Shown piece by piece: positions 43,577 to 52,447 of a DNA stretch of 64,000 bases. Made by a program: the position numbers and the translations under genes. This stretch comes from Pseudomonas sp. PDNC002. Lineage in GTDB: Bacteria > Pseudomonadota > Gammaproteobacteria > Pseudomonadales > Pseudomonadaceae. The notes beneath the pieces are model-generated. The model was not told where the DNA came from. It ran no database searches and saw only the letters and a program-made list of their open reading frames with translations. Every line of letters starts with the position of its first letter. The first letter of the stretch is position 1. Location: positions 4,343,502 to 4,407,501 of the forward strand of contig NZ_CP070356.1 in NCBI RefSeq assembly GCF_016919445.1, written 5' to 3'.

Positions 43577-44290
43577 ATGTTCGGCGAACTGCTCGCCCCG
43601 ACCTACCTGCGCTGGTTGCTCGACGGCTTCCTACTGACCCTCGGTATTTCCCTGTTCTGCTGCATTCTGGCCACGCTGCTCGGCGCGCCGCTGGCCATCG
43701 CCCGGCAGGCGAAGTCGCGCTGGCTGTCATGGCCGGCGCGGGCGTATCTCGCGCTGTTCCGCAACACGCCGCTGCTGGTGCAGCTGTTCTTCTGGTACTT
43801 CGGCGTGCCCGCCCTGCTCCCGGAGGAGCTGGTGTTCTGGCTCAACTCGCCCCATGAGCTGGGTTGGCTGGCGTGGCCGTCCTTTGAGTTCCTCGCCGCT
43901 GCATGGGGGCTCACGCTCTACACCACGGCGTTCATCGCCGAGGAATTCCGCGCAGGGATCGCCTCGGTGCGCCCGCAACAGCGCGAGGCCGGCATGGCGC
44001 TGGGCCTGCGACCGCTGCAGGTGTGGCGCTGGGTGATCCTGCCGCAGGCGCTGCGCACCGCCCTGCCGCCGTTGATGGGCCAGTACATGAATGCGCTGAA
44101 GAGCTCCTCGCTGGCCATGGCCATCGGCCTCGCGGAGCTGTCCTATGCCTCGCGCCAGGTCGAGACGCAGACCTTCAAGACCTTCCAGGCGTTCGGCATC
44201 GCCACCCTGCTGTACATCGGTGCCATCGCGCTGATCGAGGCGCTGGGCCAGGCGATCCAGCAGACCCGCCGCTATCGCCAGGGGGCCTGA
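43577..44290 (+). CDS. amino-acid ABC transporter permease (first subunit)
   Basis: A 237-residue HisM/HisQ-type permease with about five membrane helices. YLRWLLDGFLLTLGISLFCCILATLLG at the start, FRNTPLLVQLFFWYFG, and the EAA-loop GIASVRPQQREAGMALGLRPLQVWRWVILPQALR-type region that contacts the ATPase. It pairs with the permease starting two bases downstream. Confidence 0.92.
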   Translation: MFGELLAPTYLRWLLDGFLLTLGISLFCCILATLLGAPLAIARQAKSRWLSWPARAYLALFRNTPLLVQLFFWYFGVPALLPEELVFWLNSPHELGWLAWPSFEFLAAAWGLTLYTTAFIAEEFRAGIASVRPQQREAGMALGLRPLQVWRWVILPQALRTALPPLMGQYMNALKSSSLAMAIGLAELSYASRQVETQTFKTFQAFGIATLLYIGAIALIEALGQAIQQTRRYRQGA

Positions 44291-44291
44291 C

Positions 44292-44984
44292 ATGGATTTC
44301 TCGGTGATCTCGGACAACCTGTCCTATTTCCTCATCGGCGCCTACCCGGACGGCCCACTCGGCGGCGCGGCGCTCACGGTGATCCTTGCCCTGGCCTCCG
44401 GCCTTGCCTCGGCGGTGATCGGCCTGGCACTGGGTATCGCGTTGTCGGTATTGGGCGGAAAACCGCGCCTGCTGCTGGTGGCGTTCCTCGGTTTCTTCCG
44501 CGCCATTCCGGTGCTGATGCTGATCTTCTGGGTCTACTTTCTGCTGCCCATCGTCCTGCACATCGACGTGCCGGCGCTGGGCACGGTGGTCTGCGCACTG
44601 TCGCTGATCGGCGGGGCCTATCTCGCGCACTCGGTGCACGCTGGCATCGAAAGCCTGCCCAAGGGTCAGTGGGACGCCGCTCGCGCGCTGGGGCTGCGAC
44701 CGTGGCAAGTGCTTACGCTGGTGATCCTGCCGCAGGCGCTGCCGATCATGTTGCCGTCATTCCTCAACCAGTGGGTCTCGCTGATCAAGGACACCTCGCT
44801 GGCCTACGTGATCGGCGTCGGCGAGCTGTCCTTCGTCGCCACCCAGGTGAGCAACCGGGTGATGGTGCATCCCACGGAGGTCTTCCTGTTCGTCGCCCTG
44901 CTCTACTTCGTGCTGTGCTCCGCGCTGGACCTCGCGGCATTTCTGGTCGCGCGGCTGACGCCGAACTATCGCAAGGCCGCTTGA
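44292..44984 (+). CDS. amino-acid ABC transporter permease (second subunit)
   Basis: A 230-residue permease of the same family as its neighbour, with VILALASGLASAVIGLALGIALSV, FRAIPVLMLIFWVYFLLP and the EAA-loop SLPKGQWDAARALGLRPWQVLTLVILPQALP-type region. Its start overlaps the ribosome-site region of the first permease's end. No ATP-binding subunit gene follows; the next gene is convergent and fimbrial, so the ATPase must come from another locus. Confidence 0.92.
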   Translation: MDFSVISDNLSYFLIGAYPDGPLGGAALTVILALASGLASAVIGLALGIALSVLGGKPRLLLVAFLGFFRAIPVLMLIFWVYFLLPIVLHIDVPALGTVVCALSLIGGAYLAHSVHAGIESLPKGQWDAARALGLRPWQVLTLVILPQALPIMLPSFLNQWVSLIKDTSLAYVIGVGELSFVATQVSNRVMVHPTEVFLFVALLYFVLCSALDLAAFLVARLTPNYRKAA

Positions 44985-45029
44985 GCCGCGCCTCGTGGTG
45001 GGCAATGAGAGACCGCGAGGGCGTCAGAC

Positions 45030-45779
45030 TCAGTGCAGGGTGGCACGCGTCTTCTGCGGATTGCCATCGTCGTCCAGCCAGGTGAACTCCACCTGGACTG
45101 GTCCGCCCGGCAGGTGGCCTGCTGCTTCAAGCACAAGGCTGCTCTCCGGCTTGACCATGTCCCCCTTCAATGACTGGTGCTGTTGCCCCGCGATCAGCTC
45201 GACAGCGGTAAGGGTCATGAAGTACGGCGAGGGATTGTCGATCCGCAGTTGTGTCTTTTCGCCGTTCTGCTGCCAGCTCGCAGTGAGCTTGGCGGCGGCT
45301 TCCGGCTGGGTCATGGTCAGTTTCGTCGGGCGATAGAAAACCTTCATCTGCGTGTGCATCGAGACGACCAGGCGCTGCTGCTCGGCAGGCATGCCGGCGG
45401 CCACCGACGAGGGCGGCACCTCGTGCAGGTTGAGCCAGAACACTGACTCGCGATCCCTGGGCAGGGATTGTTTCCCCGTGAAGATGATCCGCAGGGAGCG
45501 GCGCTCGCCGGGTTCGAGGCGGAACACCGACGGCAGGGACATGAATGGCGAGATGGCTTTGTCGGGCGTGGAGTCCAGCGCACCGTCGTCGATCCAGGTC
45601 TGGACCATCACCGGATAGGGATTGACGTTGGCCAGCAGCACCGCCACCTCGTTGAGGTTGGAGGCAAAGATCACCCGCGTGCTTTCAGCCGTCACGCCCG
45701 CGCGGACCGTTCCCGCCGCCAATGCCAGCCACAGGCACAGCAGCCTCGTCAGCGCGCGGTTGAGTTGCCTACTGCACAC
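45030..45779 (-). CDS. fimbrial chaperone (second locus)
   Basis: A 249-residue PapD-like chaperone with signal peptide (about 1-27, TVRAG). GVTAESTRVIFASNLNEVAVLLANVNPYPVMVQTWIDDG-type first strands, SVFRLEPGERRSLRIIFTG and FWLNLHEVPP are present, as is NPSPYFMTLTAVEL in domain 2. Its start overlaps the end of the upstream adhesin remnant by 11 bp. No usher or pilin gene accompanies it, so it is an orphan; it might serve other fimbrial systems such as the one at 16.4 kb, with which it shares clear resemblance. Confidence 0.9.
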   Translation of the reverse strand: MCSRQLNRALTRLLCLWLALAAGTVRAGVTAESTRVIFASNLNEVAVLLANVNPYPVMVQTWIDDGALDSTPDKAISPFMSLPSVFRLEPGERRSLRIIFTGKQSLPRDRESVFWLNLHEVPPSSVAAGMPAEQQRLVVSMHTQMKVFYRPTKLTMTQPEAAAKLTASWQQNGEKTQLRIDNPSPYFMTLTAVELIAGQQHQSLKGDMVKPESSLVLEAAGHLPGGPVQVEFTWLDDDGNPQKTRATLH

Positions 45780-46998
45780 GGATCAGAACCCTCCCGGTTG
45801 CGCTGATCTTCCCGGGCGTGACCGTGACGCCCGGCAGTTTCTTCAGGGTGGCCTGGAAGACCTCGCTGTACTTGTTGCCGCCCAGCGACGAGGTGCCCGA
45901 ATCCACCAGCCGGTACCAACCCGCATTGTTGGCGGCGACCTCGGTGGCCGCCGCGGCCGAGTTGCTGCTGCTGAGCAGATTGATCGGCACGTTCTTGCGC
46001 AGGATCTGGATGCCGACGCCGGTGGCGACGTCCGACGACAATCCATAGTTGTCCGAGAGCAGGTAGGTCAGGCCGCCACCCGCGCTCTTGAGGTTCAGCG
46101 CCTGGGCCTGGGCGATGGAGTTGGCACTGGCGGGAAGGATGCCCAGCGCCGTGCCGGAGTTGCTCAGGCACATGCCGGTATTGCTGTTCAGCCAGGAATA
46201 CGCCATGCCGGAACTGCAGGTATAAACCGTCGAGTTGTAGGTGAACTTGCCATAGGAGCTGTCCGCTACCGCGGTATTGGTGATCGCCCCGGCCTGGCAG
46301 TTCGATTCGATGGTGAAGGGCTGGGTCCGGCTGCCGCCGCTGTTCAGCTCGCCGAGCAGTATCGGCGCGAAGACAACCACCGGCGTGACGTTGGTGATCG
46401 AGCAGGTGGCGGTGCGGCGAACGCTGATATTGCCGTACAGGCCGATCGAGCCGATCCAGGCGTAACCCGGGAAGCCCGTGGTATCGCCCGTGGAGTCGAC
46501 GCCAACGTTGGGCGAGTAGCCACTGGTGCCGGGACCGGAAAATATCACGTAGGCCAAGGGGTAGGTCTGCATGTCATAGGCGCCGGCAGCCTTGTCCTCG
46601 TAACCCATGTTGCTGTTGTCGGTGGGGTTGATGCGGATCAGTTCGACACGGACCGCCGAGAGGTTCTTGGCCTTGACCAGCACATAGCCGCGGTCGTCCT
46701 TGTCCAGCACGGAGGTGTCGATGGGGCGCTGCTGGTAGAACTTGGTGTATGGCTGGTTGTTACCCAGGTTGGTGATGCGGATGCCGACATCCGCCCACAT
46801 GGTGGAGTAGACGTTACCGCCATATCCCGGCACCAGGAATCCGTAGGGATAGAGGTGTCCGTGCATCGAATACTCTTCGGAAATGGCATCGCTGGGCAGG
46901 CAGCGCCAGAAGGTGGTTTCCGGGTCGTAGCCGCCCGAGCGGCCGAACTGCACGAATTGCGCGGGCGCTGTAACGCCCTTCCAGCCCTCGGCAGGTAC
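45769..46998 (-). pseudogene. 5'-truncated fimbrial adhesin/tip subunit
   Basis: An open frame whose C-terminal half is a pilin domain (ATCSITNVTPVVVFAPILL, FTIESNCQAG, ending ATGRVLIRVQ) and whose N-terminal half looks like a lectin domain (GGYDPETTFWRC, YGFLVPGYGGN, WADVGIRITN). The frame stays open upstream only by running into the terminator of the neighbouring gene (46999-47022), and there is no signal peptide. The 5' end of the gene is therefore missing. A shorter cytoplasmic product from ATG 46866 could be made but could not be exported. Usher and major pilin genes of this locus are absent. Confidence 0.75.
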
Positions 46999-47022
46999 AA
47001 AAAAGCCGCCCGAAGGCGGCTT
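46999..47022 (-). terminator. Rho-independent terminator of the polyamine-type binding protein gene
   Basis: Minus strand: stem GCCGCC / GGCGGC extended by AA/TT pairs, TTCG tetraloop, then TTTTTT. A classic intrinsic terminator 32 bases after the stop codon at 47055. It abuts the truncated adhesin frame. Confidence 0.88.
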
Positions 47023-47054
47023 GAAAGTGCGGCGCGGCCGCACACTGGGAAGAT

Positions 47055-48095
47055 TTACTGCTTGGCGGCCCACGCGTTGAAGCGCTGTTCCAGCTGTTCG
47101 CCATGGTCAGCCCAGAACGCCGCGTTCATGGCCACCTGGCCGGCCAGGTTGGCCTCGTCGGTGGGCATGTTGGCGCGCCGCGAAGCATCCACCAGCGGAA
47201 CGGCAGCGCGGTTCACCGGGCCGTAGGCGATCTGCTGGGCATAGTTCTTCTGCTGTTCGGTCTGCAGCACGTATTGGATGAAGCGCAGGCCCTCTTCGGT
47301 ATTCTTCGCGCCCTTGGGAATGGCGAAAGCATCCATGTCGTAGATACCGCCGTTCCACACCACGCGCAGCTTGCTCTCGTCCTGCACGGCGGCGATGCGG
47401 CCGTTGTATGCCGAACTCATCACCACGTCGCCGGAGGCCAGGTACTGCGGCGGCTGCGCGCCCGCTTCCCACCACTGGATGCTCGGCTTGATCTGGTCGA
47501 GCTTCCTGAAGGCACGATCCTGGCCTTCCTTGGTGGCGAGCAGGGTGTAGACATCCTTGGGCGCGACGCCGTCGGCCATCAGGGCGAATTCCAGGGTGTA
47601 CATGGCGCCCTTGCGCAGCCCGCGCTTACCGGGGAATTTCTGCGTATCCCAGAAGTCCGCCCAGCCGGTCGGTGCGGTCTTCAGCTTGTCGGCGTTGTAG
47701 GCCAGCACCGTGGACCAGACGAAGAAGCCGACGCCGCACGGCTGCACCGCGCCGTCCAGCAATTCGGGCGCGAGCTTGGCGATTTCCGGTTGCTCGCCGA
47801 TCTCCTGCAATAGCCCCTCGTCGCAGGCCCGCGCCAGTTCGGGCATCTCCATTTCCACCACGTCCCAGGAGACGCTGCCGGTGTCCACCTGCACCTTCAC
47901 CTTGGCCATCTCGCCGTTGAATTCATCGGCGATCAGGCGACTGCCGCTTTGCTGCATGTAGGGCTGGTAGAAAGCCTTGGTCTGGGCGGCCTTGTTGGCG
48001 CCGCCGTGGGACACCACGGTGACGTCGGCGATGGCAGGGAAAGCAAAGGCGCAGCCCAGTGCGCAGATGAAGGAAGAGCTCGGGATCTTGTGCAT
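47055..48095 (-). CDS. ABC transporter substrate-binding protein (spermidine/putrescine type)
   Basis: A 346-residue periplasmic binding protein of the PotD/PotF family. Signal peptide about 1-23 (FAFPAIADV). VTVVSHGGANKAAQTKAFYQPYMQQSG start, WDVVEMEMPELARACDEGLL, GVGFFVWSTVLAYNADKLK, QWWEAGAQPPQYLASGDVVMSSAYNGR-type sequences are typical. Start ATG 48095 is followed by a good signal; GGAGA lies about nine bases upstream. It is divergent from a PucR regulator and near an FAD amine oxidoreductase, which suggests uptake of a polyamine or related nitrogen source. No permease or ATPase genes are linked. Confidence 0.92.
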   Translation of the reverse strand: MHKIPSSSFICALGCAFAFPAIADVTVVSHGGANKAAQTKAFYQPYMQQSGSRLIADEFNGEMAKVKVQVDTGSVSWDVVEMEMPELARACDEGLLQEIGEQPEIAKLAPELLDGAVQPCGVGFFVWSTVLAYNADKLKTAPTGWADFWDTQKFPGKRGLRKGAMYTLEFALMADGVAPKDVYTLLATKEGQDRAFRKLDQIKPSIQWWEAGAQPPQYLASGDVVMSSAYNGRIAAVQDESKLRVVWNGGIYDMDAFAIPKGAKNTEEGLRFIQYVLQTEQQKNYAQQIAYGPVNRAAVPLVDASRRANMPTDEANLAGQVAMNAAFWADHGEQLEQRFNAWAAKQ

Positions 48096-48303
48096 TGTTA
48101 TGGTCTCCGGTGAGTAGGCGGCCCGCCTGTCGGCGGACGGCGCCATTCGTGGCCCTGGCGGCACGATCAGCGCCCTGCCGGCTAGTCTTGGCGGCCCAGG
48201 CCGGCCTCACAATCAGACGGAACTACAATTCGCCGAGGGCCGCTCGTATCCCGGTATGAAGCGCCCGGCGCGCCACGAACCCCGGCGCGACAAGGCCTGA
48301 CGC

Positions 48304-48320
48304 TTGGTGGCATGCTTGCC
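48304..48320 (+). promoter_or_regulatory. possible sigma54 promoter of the pucR-like gene
   Basis: TTGG-N8-TTGC with the invariant GG and GC separated by ten bases (GG at 48306-48307, GC at 48318-48319), about 33 bp before the start codon. It fits the -24/-12 pattern, and nitrogen-related genes often use this sigma factor, but single matches of this kind also occur by chance. Confidence 0.4.
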
Positions 48321-48352
48321 GGTGGAACGTCTCCCCCTCCTGCGGACCTGTC

Positions 48353-49840
48353 ATGCCCTTCACCATCCAGGACATCCTCGACAACGCCTCCCTGCGCACT
48401 CGCCTGCTCGGCGGCAACCAGGGCGCCGGCCGGCGCTTGCGCTGGGCACACGTCTGCGAACTGGCGGACCCCACCGAATGGCTTGGCGACGGCGACCTGC
48501 TGATGACCACCGGCATCGCCATCCCATCCGACGCCCAGGCGCAGCGCGATTACTTGCAACGTCTGGCCACTGCGCGCGTGGCGGGCTTGATGATCGGCGA
48601 GAACATGCAAGCCCCGACGGACATCCAGGCTCTGCAGGACGAGGCCATGCGCCTCGGCTTCCCGTTGTTGATGACCCACTACGCGGTGCCCTTCTCCGCC
48701 GTCACCCGCGCCATCGTCGATGCCAGCAAGCAGGAGGAACACGAACGCCGCAGCGCCGTCACCCGCATCTATGAAAGCGCGCGCATCGGCTTGCGCGGCC
48801 TGGGGCTGGCCGACTTGCTGCGGCGACTGTCGAGCGATGTGCGGGCGCAACTGTTCCTCTTCGATTCCGCGACATTGCAGCCCTGGCAGGAAGGTCTGCC
48901 GGCGTTGCCGGAGCGTTGGCGACAGAGCCTCGCGCAGCGCCGCGCGGTACCGGAAACCGTGACCCGCACCAGCAATGGCGAGCAGGAGGCACTGGTCATG
49001 CCGCTACCGTCGCTGGCGACCTGCGAGATTCTCGCCACCGGCGGCGAACTGATCGACTACGGCCTCCTGCACCATGTCGTCGCGGTGCTGGGGATCGAAC
49101 TGGAGCGCGCGCAGGTCGAGCACGAACGCATGCTGCGCCTGGGCTCGGAGCTGCTGGATGACCTGCTGCAGCAGCGTCTCACCGAGCGTGCCGCGCAGGA
49201 ACGGCTGGGACAATTGCATTGCCGGCTGGACACCGCGTGCGTCGTCCTGGCCCGCGGCGCCAGCGGGCTGCCGGAACACTGGCAGCAACGTCTGCAACGG
49301 CTGGGTGCGGGGCTGCTGGTGCGCAACCAGGGCGATGAGCTGATCGTCCTGTTGTCCGACCCTGCCCGGACGCCGTCGCTGCAGGCCGCGCTGGATTGCC
49401 CGCTGGGGCGCAGCAATCCGCTGGGCCACGGGCTGCGTGCGACGGAGGCACTGCGCGAGGCGCGACTCGCGTTGGCCCATGCGACCCACCAGCGCCCGCT
49501 GGTGGCGTACGCCGACGCACAGGGCGAGCAATCCTGGCTGCCGGCGAGCCTCGAGGAGGCACAGCGTGTGCATCGCCGCGTGCTGGGTGCGCTGGCCGAC
49601 TACGACACGCAGCAGGGCGGACAACTGCAGCACACCCTGCGCGTCTTCCTCGAACAGAACCGCTCCTGGCAGAAGGCCGCGCAACTGCTCAACGTGCACA
49701 AGCAGACGCTGGTCTACCGCATCCGTCGTATCGAGGAAATCACCGAGCGCTCGCTGGACTCCACCGACGACGTCGCCGTCCTCTGGATCGCGCTGCGCTC
49801 GGCGCAGATTGCCGGAATCGACGCGGGAGTCAGGGAATGA
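48353..49840 (+). CDS. PucR-family transcriptional regulator
   Basis: A 495-residue regulator. The N-terminal PucR domain (about 1-125) has TIQDILDNASLRTRLLGGNQGAGR-type sequence and GDLLMTTGIAI; a middle GGDEF-like/CdaR domain follows; the C-terminus has a PucR HTH (FLEQNRSWQKAAQLLNVHKQTLVYRIRR). Such regulators control use of purines, polyamines, amino acids or similar nitrogen sources. It is divergent from the polyamine-type binding protein, and its 3' end overlaps the convergent cupin gene by 11 bp. Likely targets are the binding protein and the FAD oxidoreductase-cupin pair. Confidence 0.92.
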   Translation: MPFTIQDILDNASLRTRLLGGNQGAGRRLRWAHVCELADPTEWLGDGDLLMTTGIAIPSDAQAQRDYLQRLATARVAGLMIGENMQAPTDIQALQDEAMRLGFPLLMTHYAVPFSAVTRAIVDASKQEEHERRSAVTRIYESARIGLRGLGLADLLRRLSSDVRAQLFLFDSATLQPWQEGLPALPERWRQSLAQRRAVPETVTRTSNGEQEALVMPLPSLATCEILATGGELIDYGLLHHVVAVLGIELERAQVEHERMLRLGSELLDDLLQQRLTERAAQERLGQLHCRLDTACVVLARGASGLPEHWQQRLQRLGAGLLVRNQGDELIVLLSDPARTPSLQAALDCPLGRSNPLGHGLRATEALREARLALAHATHQRPLVAYADAQGEQSWLPASLEEAQRVHRRVLGALADYDTQQGGQLQHTLRVFLEQNRSWQKAAQLLNVHKQTLVYRIRRIEEITERSLDSTDDVAVLWIALRSAQIAGIDAGVRE

Positions 49841-50174
49841 TCACGAAGCTCTTGCGTACCGTCTCGCGAATATCCCAGGTGCCCTGACAATTCGCCGGGA
49901 ACAGCACGGCATCACCGGCGCGCAGTTCGACGGGCTCGCCGTCATCCGGGATGAACCAGCAGTGGCCGCTGATGAAATGGCTGAACTCCGCGGACAATAC
50001 CTGGCGCCGCCAACGGCCGGGCGTGCATTCCCAGACACCGGTGAGCAGCCCGCCCTCACCTTCCTCGGCATGCGTCGCGGCACGGGATACCGGCGTGCCG
50101 ACGGGTTCCTTCACGGGTTGTGGTGCGGGCAGTTGGCGGCCGGCGGCGCCGGCGAGCAGGATCGGTCGAGGCAT
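49830..50174 (-). CDS. cupin-domain protein (DUF861 type)
   Basis: A 114-residue single cupin. GVWECTPGRWRRQVLSAEFSHFISG, WFIPDDGEPVELRAGDAVLFPANCQGTWDI and VRKSFVII match the small cupins often placed next to DAO-type oxidoreductases and related to ureidoglycine aminohydrolase or EutQ. AAGGAG six bases before ATG 50174 decides this start over an upstream TTG. It follows the FAD oxidoreductase gene after 23 bp and is co-transcribed. Its chemistry is unknown. Confidence 0.85.
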   Translation of the reverse strand: MPRPILLAGAAGRQLPAPQPVKEPVGTPVSRAATHAEEGEGGLLTGVWECTPGRWRRQVLSAEFSHFISGHCWFIPDDGEPVELRAGDAVLFPANCQGTWDIRETVRKSFVIIP

Positions 50175-50197
50175 GTTGATCTCCTTCAAGAGGTCCT

Positions 50198-51583
50198 TCA
50201 GAGGTCTTTATCTTCGAGGCCCGCGGGCGCGAATCCGGCGAGGAGTCGATCCAGCAGGCTCGGCTTGCGGCTCTGCGCTTCGGCCTGCTCCTTGCGCTGC
50301 ACGGCGCTGCGCACCATGAGTCCACCGAGGTAGCGAAACGGCTCCACTGGGAAGCGCTTGGGTTGCCGGCCCACCAAGCCGCAACGACTCCATTCGTCGT
50401 CCAGTCCCAGCGCCAGGCTGGCGAGGATGCGGCCGCCCAGGCGGCTCGGGCCGACACCATTTCCGCTCCAGCCGATGCCGTAGACAACATGTGGCGCGCC
50501 ATCCAGATGGCCGAACACCGGCAGGCTGTCGTAGGTGCGATCGATGGGGCCGGACCAGCTGTGGGTCACTGGCACGTCGTTCAGTTGCGGATAGGTGCGG
50601 CGAAGGTCCTGTTCGGTGTCGTCGCTGAGCTGCGGGTTGTGGTCATAGCGCTCGTCGATGCGGCTGACGAAGCTGATCATCCCGGTGCCCTTGCCGAAGG
50701 CGACGCGGCCGTCCTGGGTCGTGCGGTAGTAGTCGACCATCAGTTGCGAATCGGTGACGGCTTCGCCGCCGGTCCAGCCGATCTGTTCCAGGCGCTCGGG
50801 AATCGGCGCGGTGGCGACCACCGTGCTGGTCACCGGCAGGATGGTGCGGCGCAGTTCGGGAATCGCCGCCGCCCAGGCGTTGGTCGCCATCACTACCTTC
50901 GGTGCGCGCAATTCGCCACCAGGCGTGCGGATTACTGCGGGCTGGCTGCGCTCCAGGCTGAGCATCGGAGTGTTCTCGAAGATCCGCACGCCCTTCTCCA
51001 GCGCTACCCGGCGCAGGCCGCGCACCAGACGCGCCGGCTGCACGGTGGCGTTGCTGGCTTCCAGCACGCCTTCCAGGTGCTGTGCGGAGCCCGCACGGCT
51101 CGCCACCTCGGTATTGGCCAGTGATTGGAAGATCGGCTCGCCGAGGCGCTCGCAGGTTTCTTGCACACCCTTCCAGGCGCCGCGCTGGGCGTCGGTGGTG
51201 GCCGTCCACAGCCAACCGCCACGACGGAAGTGCGCATCGATACCGTGCGCCTGGCAAAACTCGTCGATCTCGCCGATGGCTGCCGCCGAGGCGCGGGCCA
51301 GGCGCAGCGCCTCGTCCTTGCCGCACTGCGCGGCCAGCGAACTGATCTTCGGCCACCAGGACATGACGAAGCCGCCATTGCGCCCGGAGGCGCCGCCGCC
51401 ACAGATGTCGCGCTCGATGATGGCGATGCGGCAATCGGGTTTGAGTTCCAGCAGGCGCAGCGCAGTCCACAGTCCGACGAAGCCGCCGCCGACGATGGCC
51501 ACATCGACATCGAGGATGCCTTCCAGGGCGGACAGCGGAGTCAGCTCGGAGGCGATTTCCTCCAGCCAGAGGGAACGTTTCAT
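50198..51583 (-). CDS. FAD-dependent amine oxidoreductase (DAO/PuuB-like)
   Basis: A 461-residue flavoprotein of the D-amino-acid-oxidase fold. The dinucleotide motif VDVAIVGGGFVGLWTAL is at about 26-42; CGGGASGRNGGFVMSW follows, the mark of the PuuB-like group; the C-terminal FAD loop has VYGIGWSGNGVGPSRLGG. PuuB oxidises gamma-glutamylputrescine, so a polyamine or amino-compound substrate fits the neighbouring PotF-like binding protein and PucR regulator. The C-terminal 60 residues extend beyond the usual core. First gene of a two-gene operon with the cupin. Confidence 0.92.
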   Translation of the reverse strand: MKRSLWLEEIASELTPLSALEGILDVDVAIVGGGFVGLWTALRLLELKPDCRIAIIERDICGGGASGRNGGFVMSWWPKISSLAAQCGKDEALRLARASAAAIGEIDEFCQAHGIDAHFRRGGWLWTATTDAQRGAWKGVQETCERLGEPIFQSLANTEVASRAGSAQHLEGVLEASNATVQPARLVRGLRRVALEKGVRIFENTPMLSLERSQPAVIRTPGGELRAPKVVMATNAWAAAIPELRRTILPVTSTVVATAPIPERLEQIGWTGGEAVTDSQLMVDYYRTTQDGRVAFGKGTGMISFVSRIDERYDHNPQLSDDTEQDLRRTYPQLNDVPVTHSWSGPIDRTYDSLPVFGHLDGAPHVVYGIGWSGNGVGPSRLGGRILASLALGLDDEWSRCGLVGRQPKRFPVEPFRYLGGLMVRSAVQRKEQAEAQSRKPSLLDRLLAGFAPAGLEDKDL

Positions 51584-51671
51584 GTGTGGATTCCATGGTT
51601 GAACGGCAATGCTTCACTGTCCTGTGTCAGGCCAGGAGGCAACAATCGTTCGTTACATGAAATACGGGGAG

Positions 51672-51697
51672 ATGCCTCATACGAAGATATGAGGCAT
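51672..51697. terminator. perfect 10-bp inverted repeat
   Basis: ATGCCTCATA / TATGAGGCAT with a 6-base loop, between the start of the FAD oxidoreductase (51583) and the end of the lipoprotein gene (51712). It may terminate the lipoprotein transcript or act as an operator for the oxidoreductase operon. Confidence 0.5.
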
Positions 51698-51711
51698 GCG
51701 AATCGCCGGGA

Positions 51712-52335
51712 TTATCGGCGGGATGCCTTCGGTGCGAGGCCTGGCCGACTGAACTTCACGAACAGCCAGCCCTGGGAGGCGCTGCGCTTGACCGTCACCT
51801 CGGCGACCCGAATGCCCGCCGGCAACCGCGCCATGACCTGTGCTGCGCTGCGGCCAGAGCTGATGTAGCGGTCCAGGCGCTCGTATAGCCGGTAAGTGAC
51901 CAGTCCCTCCTTCAGCGATTTCGCCTCGAACTCGCCGATGGCCCGCGTGGTGCTATCGGATCGGTCGGGATCGAGGGTGTAGGAGAGGATGTCCTTCGAA
52001 TCATGCTCGCTCGAAATGGACACCAGCATGTACTGCTTGGCGAGGGATGCCAGAACGCGCCGGAAGACGTCTTCGTCGTAGTCGGCATAGAGCACCGCCT
52101 CTCCCAGTTTCTGGCGCTGGAAGATCAGCGCCAGCCTGAAGCGCTCGCCAGCGTACTCGACGCCGTCTCGGCAGCGAGCGACGAGCCCCATCGACTGCAG
52201 GCACTCGACGTAGCCCTGCTGCTCGCCGAAGCGACTTTGCGTGACGCCGAAGTTGTATTGCTCGAACAGCGAGTTGGATGCCGATGCGCCGCAACTCGCC
52301 AGCAACATCATGATTGCGATGCTCCATTTTCCCAT
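51712..52335 (-). CDS. hypothetical lipoprotein
   Basis: A 207-residue protein with a lipoprotein signal, MGKWSIAIMMLLASCGAS, where the lipobox LASC places the acylated Cys near residue 16. The rest is soluble mixed alpha/beta with several Tyr-rich segments (AVLYADYDEDVFRRVL) and a C-terminal WLFVKFSRPGL; no family was recognised. AGAGG ten bases upstream supports ATG 52335. The longer frame adds Arg-rich sequence without a signal. Probably attached to a membrane facing the periplasm. Confidence 0.78.
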   Translation of the reverse strand: MGKWSIAIMMLLASCGASASNSLFEQYNFGVTQSRFGEQQGYVECLQSMGLVARCRDGVEYAGERFRLALIFQRQKLGEAVLYADYDEDVFRRVLASLAKQYMLVSISSEHDSKDILSYTLDPDRSDSTTRAIGEFEAKSLKEGLVTYRLYERLDRYISSGRSAAQVMARLPAGIRVAEVTVKRSASQGWLFVKFSRPGLAPKASRR

Positions 52336-52447
52336 TTTTCGCGCACCTCTCCGGTTCCGGAAAAGGCGCGAGGATAGGGGATTAGCCAGGGGTCTGAAGC
52401 ACTGCGCCAACAGTGCGGCAATTTCAGGCAGTAAAAGCAGAACTTGC

